DNA of 64,000 nt from Dendrocalamus latiflorus (Eukaryota > Streptophyta > Magnoliopsida > Poales > Poaceae): the NCBI GenBank assembly GCA_017311315.1, contig CM029612.1, positions 24,059,711 through 24,123,710 on the forward strand, read 5' to 3'. The position numbers and the translations under genes were made by a program. Shown in pieces: positions 36,190 through 48,464 of the stretch (the first letter of the stretch is position 1; every line of letters begins with the position of its first letter). A model generated the notes under the pieces. It searched no databases and was not told the origin of the DNA. It saw nothing but the letters and a program-made list of their open reading frames with translations.

Positions 36190-38816
36190 TAATATGCACA
36201 TTATGACATGTTCTGTACTTACTAGCTTAAATAATAATTCAAGTTCTCAAAATAAAAAGAGCCTTTACAATCATATACAAAAAGAACTTCCCCTCAGAAC
36301 AATTCTATTGGATGACATACCCCAACTCACTCCGCAAACAAACAATCCAAGAAGTATCAAACAACTTAATGAGAATATCAGCAATCAAAGCAACGCCCTT
36401 GAGAATGAATTTATCATTAACATACACTGTACTTTTAGACATCACAAAATCTGTTAAGGCATTCCCAAAAGTGATCAACTCATTACTGGGTGTCTTAGTG
36501 AGGGAGGAGAACTATCTTGAATCATCGGTCATGTGCCTAGAACAACCTGAATTCACTAGCCACATATTCCCCTTCTTTATCAGCTATACCTACATAAGAG
36601 GAAACATCAGTCTCATAGTATTGGGGTTAGTGAAATAAGATATAGGAATCTGTTACTGAGACATATGATGTGGAGGAACAACAACAAAGGTAGAACCAAA
36701 ATCATGTGCATATGGCCGATCAAAACGCCAAAAAGAATGTGAATTATTTTAATTATATCCTAAACTAGCATGTGAAGTAGATTTAAAGTTATCATAAAAG
36801 TTATCTAAGATCCTAAATTTCACATTAGTTCTAAGAACAAAAGAGATTGCACGTTTTTGTCTTAAAGCATTCAATCTTTCCTTCTTCTCTTTCTTAGTAC
36901 ACCTAAAGCAAAAATTCATGCAACTATCCATCTTTTAACATAATTAGAATTATTTTGAGATGATGAGCTAGCACTTACATTATATTCAATGAACTTTATA
37001 CAACACTAGTAGATTTAAACACAGTTTTATGAGGCTCACATTTTATTTCAATTAGCCCACTTCCAATGACCTTAACAATCTTATGTGGATTATTCTTAAC
37101 ATAAATAGCAGCATTAAATCCTAGACCGATGTTTTTGACACTTGTTTTTGACTTGTCTAGGATCATATTCAGATTTTTCTTGCCAAAAGAAAATCTCTTT
37201 AAAGTGTCCTTAAGGTATTCATTTTCTTTAGCTAAAACGTGACAAATTGTGCATTTAACAGGTTTACTCACAAGATTCTTAGAAGCACTAGACTAAGCTA
37301 ATCTTTCTTTTGTAGCATAATTATTAAGTTGTCTAGTCAATGCTTCTATTTCTGTATTTAGCTTAGGATAGTTAGTGCAAGAAAGTATTTCATGATAAAG
37401 CATTTGTTAAATTGATTCCTAAGATGAATTAAGTCTAGCTTCTAACAATTCACGACCAGAGCAAGTTTTAGATTGAGCATTTCAAATACTTGACTCTAAA
37501 CATTTAGAAGAACTAAACTTGTGCTTTTCAATTTTATCATATGCAAGTTTTAACTTTTATCACAAGAGTCATGTGCCAATCTTAATTCATCAAGTTTAGC
37601 AGTTATATCACTAAGTTGAACCAAGTTTGACGTATTAACTGTTCTAGTAGTCTCTAACTCAGAATGTAAAACTTGACAAGACTCACAAGATTCATCATCA
37701 TGAATAGAAGCTCTAAGGCTATTTATTTCAGAATTTAAGCTCTCAACAACAAAATCATGATTTTAATTTTTTTTCTTTTTATACTTTTTGAGCCTGTCTG
37801 TCAAACTAACCACAACATGAGATAAATCTGTATAAGAAGGTTTTACCTCATTAGGATCATTATAGAGATTATCATTGTTGAGATCCTCACTGGTTGCCAT
37901 AAAACACATCCCTATGAAGTCCACCTCCTTTGCCTTTTTGCCATTGTCCTCATCGTCGCTTCTAGAATCATCATCACTCAAATCAATTTTATCAAGTGCT
38001 AAAAGTATTTTGTTGATTGGCCTACGATAATTGTGCTTCTTGCTTAGGTCAATCTTAAATTGAGAGCACGAGTTGGTGCCTTGTCATCCTTGACCTCCTT
38101 GCTCCTCAGTTTGGGGTAATTTATCTTGATGTGGTTTGCCTCACCATATTCATAGAACTGTCAGCTTAGTTAGTCACTAAACTCAGAGAATTAGACTTGT
38201 TTATTCTGGCCAAAACATCAACCTCATGTGTTTTTATCATGGAATAAAGATTATTTAAAGTGAGTGTTCCATGTTAACAGGAATGATTAGTAGTAGTGAC
38301 TAACATATTCCAAACAGACATATTCAAAGCATTTAAGATTTGACGAACATTTTCAGAATCAGAATATATGAAATCAACAGATTGCAAATTACTAATAATT
38401 TTATTGAAGCGATCAAAAAAATGCATCTATTGATTCTCCAAGTTTCATTTCAAATTTAGGATACTTCTTTTTAAATTGGTTCTGACGAACACTTATAACA
38501 AACTTAGAATCTTCATGATAATCAAATAGAGTAGTCCAAATTTTATCAACAAATTTAATATGAGCAATTCTAACAAACTTATTTCTACTTAGACTTTGCA
38601 ACAAAATATTTCTAGCTTTAGCATTAGCTTCAACATAAGCAATATTTTCAGTAGTAACCAAGGAGGCACTACGTATGTGTTTTTAACTTTTTGCCAAATA
38701 GCATTGCCTTGTGCTTTTAGAAAAACCTCCATGTCTGTTTTCCAATAGATATAATTTGTTCCATTAAAAAACGGTGGCTTACATGAAAAATGATCTCGAT
38801 CTGATACCATCGCAAC
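36190..38816 (-). pseudogene. SIRE-type Copia gag and protease remnant
   Basis: From the ATG at 38810: gag N-terminus (FFNGTNYIYWKTDMEVFLKA), then LLQSLSRNKFVRIAHIKFVDKIW in another frame, a zinc knuckle near 38140 whose Cys codons read Tyr (YEYGEANHIKINYPK), acidic segments at 37763-37981, and the protease at about 36520-36560 reading WLVNSGCSRHMT where Asp is expected in place of Asn. Everything after protease is missing. G-to-A type changes at the Cys codons are what decay of methylated cytosine on the other strand would give. A primer-site relic (plus gctctgatacca) adjoins at 38819-38830. Confidence 0.8.
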
Positions 38817-38833
38817 CTAGCTCTGATACCACT

Positions 38834-39640
38834 TATAGGATCATCGATGGCAATCAGGGGGTGAATGATTTTAATCCACGGTGAATTTTTAATTTACTAT
38901 TTTCTGATTTCTGGTATTGTAGCAGATTGATCAATTTAAGTAGCAGTAATTCACCCTACCAGATTAACTAGAAAGGGTTGAACGCTACGTTGCGCCATTT
39001 TGGCGGTTATACTGTATTTACCGACGCTATGTCAGTACTTAGAATTGAATTGCTTGGCACTTAGGGTTGCAAACCACAAATAACATCCCAAAATTTGTAA
39101 ATAATGCGACAAATTACGAGAGAGGGAAAGAGGAAACTCACTGGTTGTCTGCACTGATCGGCAACGTAGCACGCCGGATAGGTGGGATAGAAGATTGAGG
39201 GCAAGCTAGGCCCTAGCCATTTGTTGTCGCACTGGCCCCCTTGTTGTCGTCGCTAGTGCTGGCCATCACTCCCCTCCCGCTGGTGCCAGCACTGCCCATT
39301 GTTTGGGCCCCCACCATGAGGCTGACAACTGCGATTACACAAAGAACCAGCAGCAAGCCAACCAGGACGCCATGAAGAAATCAGCACAGAAGAGCAAAAT
39401 CAAAGAAAAATGGAGAGGGAAAGTGGTAATACCTGGAGAGGGGAGCAAGTCGTGCAGAGGAAAGAGAGGAAGAAACCAATGATAACAAATGCAAACACCA
39501 TATCAACAGGGAAGTGAGGGCAGCTGACAGGGGAAGTGGATAGCAGTGACAGTTTGGTTTGATGTAGACCCTAAGGTTGGCCTTTGTGTAGAAATCAACT
39601 GAAGTGGGTATCATAGTTTTCTTGAGAGATAAGATTGCAA
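38834..39640 (-). repeat. SIRE-type LTR SE (far end uncertain)
   Basis: Its minus-strand end is TTGCCATCGATGATCCTATA, next to the primer site, matching the ends of SB, SC and SD apart from TACA becoming TATA. The LTR runs rightward, but I could not locate its other terminus; 39640 is a guess at where LTR-like text stops. 39230-39600 is moderately GC-rich without a gene. Confidence 0.5.
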
Positions 39641-40384
39641 TCAGATATTTAAACTACTTAGCAATAGCAGCTATATACAATTGAACATGTTTAAACTATT
39701 TTAGAAAATATTGTCAGGTAGGTTACTTGTGGTTGCACTCATTCACATTATCAAGACTATAAACCACCGAACATACTGAATAGCTTACTTGTGGCTGCAC
39801 TCATTTGGATTATCTTCAAGTGGCCTCTCGATAATGGACTCACCCATATGATCTTGGTTTGGGAAGCTAACATGTATACTGTATCCAGCATCAGCTTCAA
39901 AAGTAGTTGGATCTGCCATTGACCTCGCTATTGCCTACATTTTCATACGAAATCGCATCCTGATTTCTCTCATAGTTTATAGCTCAGCGGACATAACAAA
40001 TGTGAATAGAAATCAATGTGCAGGAGTTTAGCATAACAGTAAAAATAAAAATCTCTCATTGTTGGATTAAGAAAGGAGGTTATAATAGATGGATATATAA
40101 CTAAATGGAGCATATATTAGTCACATCTCTGAACTTCTTTGTTAGGAGTGAGTTATTCTACTAACTGATGATAATGAATGCATTGTGGAGATAATGAGTC
40201 TCAACACTTCAGAGTATGCATGCCTGCATATTTTTCTCAATAACAAGTGATGCTTGGAAAGTGAAATGCCAACTCTTGATATGAGATTGAAATCCGAAAA
40301 TTCCAAAGATTTACGATCACATCAAGGTTCAAGATAATGGACCTTCCATCATTGCATACATAACACATTTAAGAATACATCAAA
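39641..40384. other. Sequence around an orphan exon, no complete gene
   Basis: Apart from the coding-like exon at 39785-39934, this AT-rich stretch holds nothing recognised. A 30-bp segment equivalent to the exon's last codons and stop recurs at about 39721-39750. Confidence 0.35.
39785..39934 (-). CDS. Coding-like terminal exon, unidentified
   Basis: On the minus strand, after an acceptor-like ATGTAG, 49 codons are open to a TAA. The composition is protein-like (AIARSMADPTTFEADAGYS, then IHVSFPNQDHMGES, ending NPNECSHK). A diverged copy of the last nine codons and stop follows 63 bp downstream (DNVNECNHK, 39721-39750). I do not recognise the protein. It lies about 450 bp from a CACTA transposase fragment on the same strand, so it could be a gene piece carried by a CACTA element, or the last exon of a lost gene. 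Confidence 0.35.
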   Translation of the reverse strand, partial: AIARSMADPTTFEADAGYSIHVSFPNQDHMGESIIERPLEDNPNECSHK

Positions 40385-40870
40385 TCAAGTAATACTTATG
40401 CTGAACTGGGACTTGACAACAAGTATGCATGTGATGGCATCTAGTTGGGACACTAGTGTTTGCCCATGAAGTGGTTGACTCACTACGGACAACATATCAA
40501 AGAAAGCCCTTGTTGCAAGCTCCGGTTCTTCCTCTACAGGTGGCACAAATGCATCGTGCAAATCATCTAGCATGTCTACTATCCTGCTCTCTGGCATCGT
40601 CTATGTGTTGCATGTTCGATCTACTACTTTGTGACTCGCCATGGTAGACCCACACGATATAACGTGTCCTAAATCCGTACTTGCACAAGTGTGTGATTAT
40701 TGTTGCCCTCGTTTGTGGTTGTGTGTTCGAACAATGACAACAAGGGTACAACACACCACCTCATCGTGTACTCCTAGCAAATGCTCAATCCACAAAATCG
40801 GTGGTCTTTTGCATCCATTCTTGGCTATACTCACCCATCTTTCTATGGCCACTATACATCCAACTACAAT
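40385..40870 (-). pseudogene. CACTA (En/Spm) transposase N-terminal fragment
   Basis: Two minus-strand pieces match the start of TNP2-type transposases. The transposase-associated zinc domain is at 40580-40754 (YPCCHCSNTQPQ, then HLCKYGFRTRYIVWVYHGES), and the next conserved region at 40385-40597 (MLDDLHDAFVPP, then AFFDMLSVVSQPLHGQT). The frames do not join, and the catalytic core is absent. It is not evidently part of the small CACTA at 251-5226, though it shows that autonomous relatives were present. Confidence 0.65.
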
Positions 40871-41430
40871 CCTTAGCCATCTTAGTGTACAGAAAAGGTA
40901 CAAAAATTAATAAATTAACTTCCAAAGCTTTGTACTAGACAAATTTTAATAAATTAACTAAATACTCCTACACAAAGCAACATCTTTTTGAATGAATCAA
41001 CAGGGGTGTTCTCTAGCTTACATCCTCATCACAAATCCTTTTGGTCTATTATTAATTGGAATATTAATTGTACATTTTCCCATCCCACTATCCACCATAT
41101 ATAAAAAGATGTTTTATTAGAATCCCTCATGAAAATCAATCTGCTCCCCTTCTCTACCCAAAAGAATTTTAGTACTTACACCTTCTCTAATTCATTCTCC
41201 CATCAGGGTTTTGGAAACTAGAAATAGGATCAAACAAGACACTAGCTAGTTTTGAATTTGTCTCTTTTTTCTAATAGAAGAATGAATCCAATGGAGTTTA
41301 GGGGTGAGACTGGCCAAGGTTCAGAAAACAGATGCATGGCCAGTTTTTGGCTCTGCTCCATTACTTATCTCCTTTTCCATTTTGTTTCATTTAACACATA
41401 ATAAAAAACTTACACTGAATTTTGAAAGTA
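40871..41430. other. AT-rich intergenic stretch
   Basis: No open frame, repeat end or element terminus recognised. Confidence 0.4.
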
Positions 41431-41783
41431 AAACCCACATGGTAGTCAGCGAGGGTCTTCAAAATCTCATTAGCAGACCTCAAATGAGCTACTCGCTCAA
41501 ACTTAGATCGACTAAGCCCCTAAATCAGAAATTTTTGTGCCTTTGTTGTTTGCTTCCACATCTGGTGTAATCACCTGGTCATCGGCAGGTACAACATAAG
41601 AATTTTTGACTATGAGCCAAATTAAGTGCCCTTGAGCTTCGATGTAAGGGGACATCTGGGCTTTCCAATAGGAAAAGACAACCCTATCAAAGATGGGTAG
41701 CTTGGTTGAACACCTGTCTAATATCATGGCTCTATGACCGGTTAAGATATATCAAGAAGAGCTAACCAGGCTCTAATACTCCT
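41431..41783 (-). pseudogene. Copia gag 5' fragment next to LTR SC
   Basis: A close relative of the fragment at 16325-16868. From about 41727 the minus strand encodes LPIFDRVVFSYWKAQM, then VKNSYVVPADDQVITPDVEA. A primer-site relic (minus GAGTATTAGAGCC) lies between it and LTR SC. Everything beyond about 41440 is lost. Confidence 0.75.
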
Positions 41784-43212
41784 TGTAGGACCATAGCGGC
41801 AATAGAGGGAGAGGGGAGTGAATGGTGCCTCACTAATTTTACCCTAAGTATTATCAAACTCTTCACTCCAGTAGCTATATAACTATGAAGATCAAAATTG
41901 GAAGCCAAGAATAAAGCATCAAACTCAAAAACTAAAGAGTTATGCTCTGTACCTGAGCGGTTTGACTGGATACTATGGTGTGGTCTGACCGATGATACAA
42001 TAGCGGTTTGACCAGCGGTGCCCTAGTAGTCTGACCAACGGCAAGCCAATGGTCTGACCGGTGACCAGTATGATTGAGCAAGAAATGGTCTGACTGCTTC
42101 ACTGTTCCCAGAATAGAAAATCAGACCGAGGCCAAACCATTTTTGGTGCAACTCTCAAAATCCAGAGCCGAGTGAGATGAGACTTTGTATACACTGCACC
42201 TTACTTAGAGTCTCTAGAACCTATTCTATCCATAGATAGCTTGAATCCTTGTTAAAGTTTTGACCTTTCTCAAGAATAAGCAAAGTTACATCAAAACAGG
42301 TAGTAACCAAAAACTTGATATAAGACTTGCTCGTGGGTAAAGGATGATCAAGATGGCTCTAGATGTATTTCTACATGTCACAGCAAGCAAAATCTTTCAA
42401 GATTCGAAGAAAAAACTTTGATATCAGGAAATTTCAAGATTAGACCAAAACAAAGCAAAACCGAGCAACTGAGAAATCCTTTAAGACCTAGTGACTAGAT
42501 GGATGGGATTTGATATCTAAGAGTCATTTCCATCACTTATATATCTTTGGCACACAGCAAGATAAAGAAGGAGAGATAAGGGATCAAAAGCAACAATAAC
42601 AACATCAAATCAACCAAAACAAGGAGGAACCATAAGTGATGAATAAAGTTGATATATTGCTACTTGAGGATGAAAATTTTACAGTCACTCCACATGGAGA
42701 ACAAAAGTGAGAGACCATGCGGAGGTATCCCCATGTTTGTGATGAGTAATTGACGGTTATGTTAGAGAGTTTGAGTTTGTTTTGGGTATTCTAGGGTTGA
42801 GTACCTTTCATTAATGATATTGTTTGTTTATGCTGTTTCGTGCGGTGCTATGTAATGGTTTGCTTGTCTGTGTGATTACAGGACTTTGGAGCTAGGTCAT
42901 AGTGAGGCGAGGAGGACCGGGACTAGGCACAGGAGGTGTTGAGGTCCAGACGGTCAGGGATGCCGAAGATGATTAAGGCTGCTGAGGTGGTTGCGAATCG
43001 GGAGATGAGCAATTGGAGCTGGAGCTACCGGTGATGGACACGACGGGCAATGACGAGTGGACCGGGACTAGGCTCAGGAAGGAGTCGGAGGTCCAGACGG
43101 TTGGATGTCAGTTGCGGTCGTGTGCGACGAAACAGACCAGGACTAGACTCAGGTGGAGTCAGAGGTCTCGGTCAGAGTCAGGTGGACACGACGGCAGCGG
43201 CGACGTGGATCG

Positions 43213-44625
43213 TGTTAGTGATATGCCCTAGAGGCAACATGGAGATGTTATATATATATCACATACTATGTTTATGATGCATTAGTTTGTTCCTTGAAAT
43301 AGACATTATCATTATTGATCAATGAGTATGTGACTTATTCATGAGACTCTTAATGCCAAAATGTTGCTATTTCTAAATGATCCCTGATTATATATCATAT
43401 GAGGAACAAATATGATTCAAAGATCAGCATATGTATTGATTGATGATCATGTCTCATGGATCATGGTATGGAGATACCAAATCAATAATATGGACATGTG
43501 TTAGTGAACATATGTTGGATAGACCCGCCATGAGACACTGCAGAGATTCCATGTGTCATCAGTTGGTCTCAAGTAGTGTTTATGTGGAATCCGTAGACTT
43601 GAGATCATCATGGTTCCCAACATGCGTAGTAGCTTATTTTGGGACTACTAAACACTACTCCGTAACTGGGTAGTCATAAAAGTAGTCTTTGGGTTTGCCA
43701 TGAAACATGTAGTGGGATGTGAATGATCAAGATAGAATTTGCCCCTCCTTATGGGAGAGATATCTCTGGGCCCCTCGATGTAATGGATTATGAAAGTGCA
43801 TGGCCATGCCAAGGTGATTGAGGAGTCAATCACGAGTTTATAATCCATCACGGAATCGAGAGAGTGATTGAGCTATTAAGAGGATGACACAGGTCTCGCC
43901 TTGAGCTTAATCTATATCGTGAGGCAAAGGGATTCATACATGAGAACATTACAGGTTCAGCCGATATGATCTTTACGTATACTTTGGGGTTAATATGTCT
44001 TACTAGAGGCCGCTATTAACAGGATGGCCGGAAAGGCGTTTCCGGGTCGCGACCAAGTATACGTGAACCTAAAGGGTCGCACACTTAACGGGTTGGAACA
44101 CTAATTCGAATGTGATTCGAATGTGGGCTCAATTCGGATAGAGATCCGGATAGACTCCTATTGGGCCTCGGTCCACGAGGCCCAAGTGAGGAGGTCTATA
44201 TATATGGAGGCGGGGGGCTGAGGGGTGCATGCTTCTGTTCCTCCCGAGCAAAACCCTAGCCGCCACCTCCCGAGCCAAACCCTAGCCGCTCGCGAGTGCT
44301 GGTACACTCGCGATCGGCGTTCCAGCCCCGGACGTGTGGATACCGGTGGAGGCGCTGCTCGTTGCGGCGTTGATCGGCATCAACAACCTACAGATTGGAT
44401 CTGCTCGTGGTGTGGTTGATCGCGTGGAGGAGACGATCTATTCGGGACGATCGGCTACTTCCACTACTACCTCGACGCGCGTGGTTGGATCGGCTTCTCC
44501 AACTCTTTTTCCGCTGCGCTGCACGTCTAGTGGTAACGATCTATGATCCCTCCTTAGCATGATGTACTGGTGTGCGCGGTAGAAATTTTTGTTTTCTGCT
44601 CTCGTAGCATACGTGTATTCCTTCA
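43213..44625 (+). repeat. 5' LTR of the Angela-like element
   Basis: TGTTAGTGATATGCCC to TATTCCTTCA. It is followed after one base by TGGTATCAGAGCCA (44627-44640), the initiator-tRNA-Met primer site. A TATA-like tatatatatgg lies near 44200. Confidence 0.93.
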
Positions 44626-44807
44626 GTGGTATCAGAGCCATCTTGCTTAGTTTGCGATCTGGATCAGCGCATATGTTGATATGCGGTTGTAGTAGATTGG
44701 ATCTATTACAGTCTAGATCAGTCGGTTCATGTGATGAATCGATGGTAGCACGGGTTGATGAGATCAATCGGTGAATAGGGGTTAGATGAGGCGCAAATTG
44801 TATCACT

Positions 44808-45146
44808 ACTAGTGCCCTAGAGATTGTCTCGGATCGGCATAAGGTGGTTATGTCGAATCCTAGTAGGATATGAATCTGATAGCCTCGGGCCAATGGAAAA
44901 ACTAGTGTCCTAGAGAATGTCTCGGATCGGCATAAGGTGGTTATGTCGAATACTAGTAGGATATGAATCTGATAGCCTCGGGCCAATGGAAAAACTAGCG
45001 TCCTAGAGAATGTCTCGGATCGGCATAAGGTGGTTATGTCGAATACTAGTAGGTTATGGATCTGATGGCCTCGGCCCAGTGGAAAAACTAGCGTCCTAGA
45101 GAATGTCTCGGATCGGCATAAGGTGGTTGTGCCGAATAGTTTTTCC
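44808..45146 (+). repeat. 93-bp tandem repeat, 3.6 copies, in the leader
   Basis: Units start actag at 44808, 44901, 44994 and 45087, each containing gtctcggatcggcataaggt. The unit equals 31 codons, which creates a long periodic open frame on the minus strand without coding meaning. It lies between primer site and gag, where packaging and translation signals are expected. Confidence 0.92.
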
Positions 45147-46165
45147 ATTGAGATTTCATAGATTGGATCTGTAGATTGGGCCCCCCCTCGACCCCCCGCC
45201 CGCTGACCGGCCAGCGGGACCGCCGTGCGTACCCCCCTATATAGCGTCCTGGGTTCACATCGTTAGGTAGAATGTGATTCTACGTCTAACTTGTTTTTGC
45301 AGGGAATGATGTGAATAGTATGGCCCTATATCTTATTGGAATGTATGAGATGTATGTGATGCATGTAACATTCGTTCATGGCCTGCGTGTCATGATTATT
45401 TCAGCTATTGTTAGCTGTCTATATTGTATTTAACGACCTGCGTGTCGACCTTAATGCTTGAATCTATCTTTGTAATCTTCAATTTCTAGCTATTATAGGT
45501 AGTAGCCTAGTTTTGAGGTTACAAGCTTTCAAGCATGGTGGCCTAAAGGAGTGATGTGGAGGATGGAGATCGTCTACACCTACATGGAGATGGAGATCAC
45601 CATTTTTGGGCCATACTACTTCACAGTTAAATGTGTTTATCTGTGATGTTATCTATCTTATTCTTATGCAATGATATATGTGATATGTTGCTTTGGTAGG
45701 ATAGAATCCCTCATAAAATTAGGTGTTAATGCCCTTCCATATGTTGCACCAAAAGATAATGATCACCGCATGGTAGGTCTACCAAAGTAGAGTGCCGTCG
45801 GTTATCATCATTATTTGGGGTAGATGTCGGACATCTACATGCGGAAGCATTTGGTTTACTTAATAAGGTTATCAAAACAGTTTTGGACCTTGGGGCATAG
45901 GTTGGGGCTGGGGCATATTGATGTCACCCAACAAGCAAGAGTCACATAGGGATGTGATTAGCAAGGTGTTGCTTACCCATGTCACTAGTTTTCTAGCCAT
46001 GATGCCAAAGCTCACTAGGAATTAGTGAAATGAGGATCTTGACCCACTATGTAACTTAGAGAGAGTTTTGTTGCAAAACACATAGTGGGAGTCTTTTGTT
46101 AAATAGTTTAATAAAAGATGAACATAAACATAGTGCTAAACTTTGCATATTCTTTGTTGTAGATC

Positions 46166-48464
46166 ATGTCAACTAATGCCGCATCCAGTTCTTTTAATTT
46201 GCGATCTATTCTTGAGAAAGAAAAACTCAATGGAACGAACTTTATGGATTGGTATCGCAACTTGAGAATTGTTCTCAAGAAAGAGCGCAAAAAGTATGTC
46301 CTTGAGTCTCCTTATCCTGATGACTTGCCTGATAATGCTACTGCGGCTGCACGGAGAGCTTATGACAAGCAAACGAATGATTGCCTTGATGTGAGCTGTC
46401 TCATGCTTGCCACAATGTCCTCTGAGCTTCAGAAGCAATATGAGAACACAGATGCCTACAATACATTGTGGGGTTGCGTGGTATGTTTGAGAACCAAGCA
46501 AGGGCTAAGAGGTTCAACACTTCAAAGTCCTTGTTTGCGTGCAGGCTTGCAGAAGGGAATCCCGTCAGCCCTCATGTGATTAAGATGATTGGCTACATTG
46601 AGAGTCTGGAAAAGCTTGGTTTTCCCCTTAGCCAAGAGTTGGCTACTGATGTGATTCTCCAGTCGCTCCCCCCGAGCTTTAAGCCATTCATACTGAACTA
46701 TCACATGAACAACATGGATAAGACCTTGGCTGAGTTGCATGGGATGCTAAAAGCTGCCGAGGAAAGCATTAAGAAAAGCAGCAATCATGTGATGATGATG
46801 CAGAAAGGCAAGGGCAAGCCCAATGTCAAGAAAGGCGCGGTCAAAAGAAAGTTAGCTCCCGATGAGATCGCGAGCAGTTCTAAGGCCAAGCAAGTCAAGA
46901 AGGGCGCTGCTCCTAATGCAGATTGTTACTACTGTAAGCAATCAGGACATTGGAAAAGGAACTGCCCAAAGTACTTGGAGGATCTTGAGAAGAAGAAGGG
47001 AAGTACAACTTCCCCTCCAGGTATAAATGTTATAGAGATCAATCTTGCTACTTCATCCACTGATTCTTGGGTATTTGATACCGGATCGGTTGCTCACATT
47101 TGCAAATCGTTGCAGGGGCTAAGAAGAAGTAGAAGTTTGAGGAGGAGCGAAGTGGATCTTCGCGTTGGCAATGGAGCAAAAGTTGCTGCGGTGGCTGTTG
47201 GCACCATGCCATTGTCTTTACCTTCAGGATTAGTTTTGGAATTGAATAATTGTTATTGTGTTCCATCTCTTTCCAAGAACATTATTTCTACTTCATGTTT
47301 GCAAGCAGAAGGTTATGACTTTAGATCTATGAACAATGGTTGTTCTCTTTATTTCAAAGATATGTTCTATTGTCATACTCCATTGGTGAATGGGTTATAT
47401 GTTCTTACTCTTGAAGAGTCACCGGTCTATAACATTAATGCAAAGAGGCAACGTTCGAATGATTTGAATCCCACGTTTTTTTGGCACTGTCGCTTAGGTC
47501 ACATAAATGAGAAACGCATGGAGAAGCTCCATAGAGATGGTATTCTGCACTCATTTGATTTTGAATCATTTGAGACATGCGAATCTTGTTTACTTGGCAA
47601 GATGACAAAGGCACCTTTCACCGGTCAAGGTGAACGGGGAAGTGACTTATTGGCACTCGTACATTCTGATGTATGTGGACCAATGAGCTCAACAGCCAGA
47701 GGTGGTTTTCAGTACTTCATAACTTTTACTGATGACTTTAGTAGATATGGGTATATCTACCTGATGAAGCATAAGTCTGAATCCTTTGAAAAGTTCAAAG
47801 AATTCCAAAATGAAGTGCAAAATCATTTAGGCAAGACAATTAAGTTTCTACGATCTGATCGTGGAGGCGAGTATTTGAGCCATGAGTTTGGCAATCATCT
47901 GAAGGATTGTGGAATTGTTCCACAATTGACTCCGCCAGGAACACCTCAATGGAATGGGGTATCTGAACGGAGAAATCGCACCTTATTAGATATGGTGCGC
48001 TCCATGATGAGCCAAAGTGATCTTCCGTTGTCTTTTTGGGGGTACACTCTTGAAACAGCAGCTTTCACACTAAACAGGTTTCCATCAAAATCAGTAGAAA
48101 AGACACCATATGAGATGTGGACAGGACAACGTCCTAGCTTGTCTTTTCATAAGATTTGGGGATGTGAGGCTTATGTAAAACGTTTACAATCTGATAAGCT
48201 CACTCCTAAATTTGATAAATGCTTCTTTATCGGGTATCCTAAGGAAACAAAAGGATATTACTTCTATAATCAAGGAGAAGGCAAAGTGTTTGTCGCCCGG
48301 CATGGTGTCTTCTTAGAGAAAGCGTTTCTCTCAAGAAGGGATAGTGGGAGCACGGTGCAACTTGAAGAAATTCGAGAAACACCTGAAAATGTTTCAGCTC
48401 CTACAGAACCACAACAGGATGAACAAACTGTTGAAGAACCTGTTGTGGACACACCGGCACCACG
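46166..48464 (+). pseudogene. Angela-like gag, protease and integrase
   Basis: The ATG at 46166 starts gag (LEKEKLNGTNFMDWYRNL). A 1-base loss in a G run near 46468-46471 shifts the frame, which then continues correctly from GLRGMFENQARA. Domains: zinc knuckle CYYCKQSGHWKRNC (about 46920), protease WVFDTGSVAHI (about 47070), GAG-pre-integrase WHCRLGHINEKRM with CESCLLGK, and integrase D-D-E residues in VHSDVCGP, RSDRGGEYLS and TPQWNGVSERR. The segment ends where the antisense solo LTR enters at 48465. Across the solo LTR and one copy of its 5-bp duplication, the frame continues in register into RT. Apart from the gag frameshift this part is intact. Confidence 0.92.

Noticed and set aside
44438..45148. 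A 236-codon open frame on the minus strand with 31-residue repeats
   Set aside because: It is created by the 93-bp tandem repeat in the leader of the Angela-like element (93 is a multiple of three) and runs antisense to the element.
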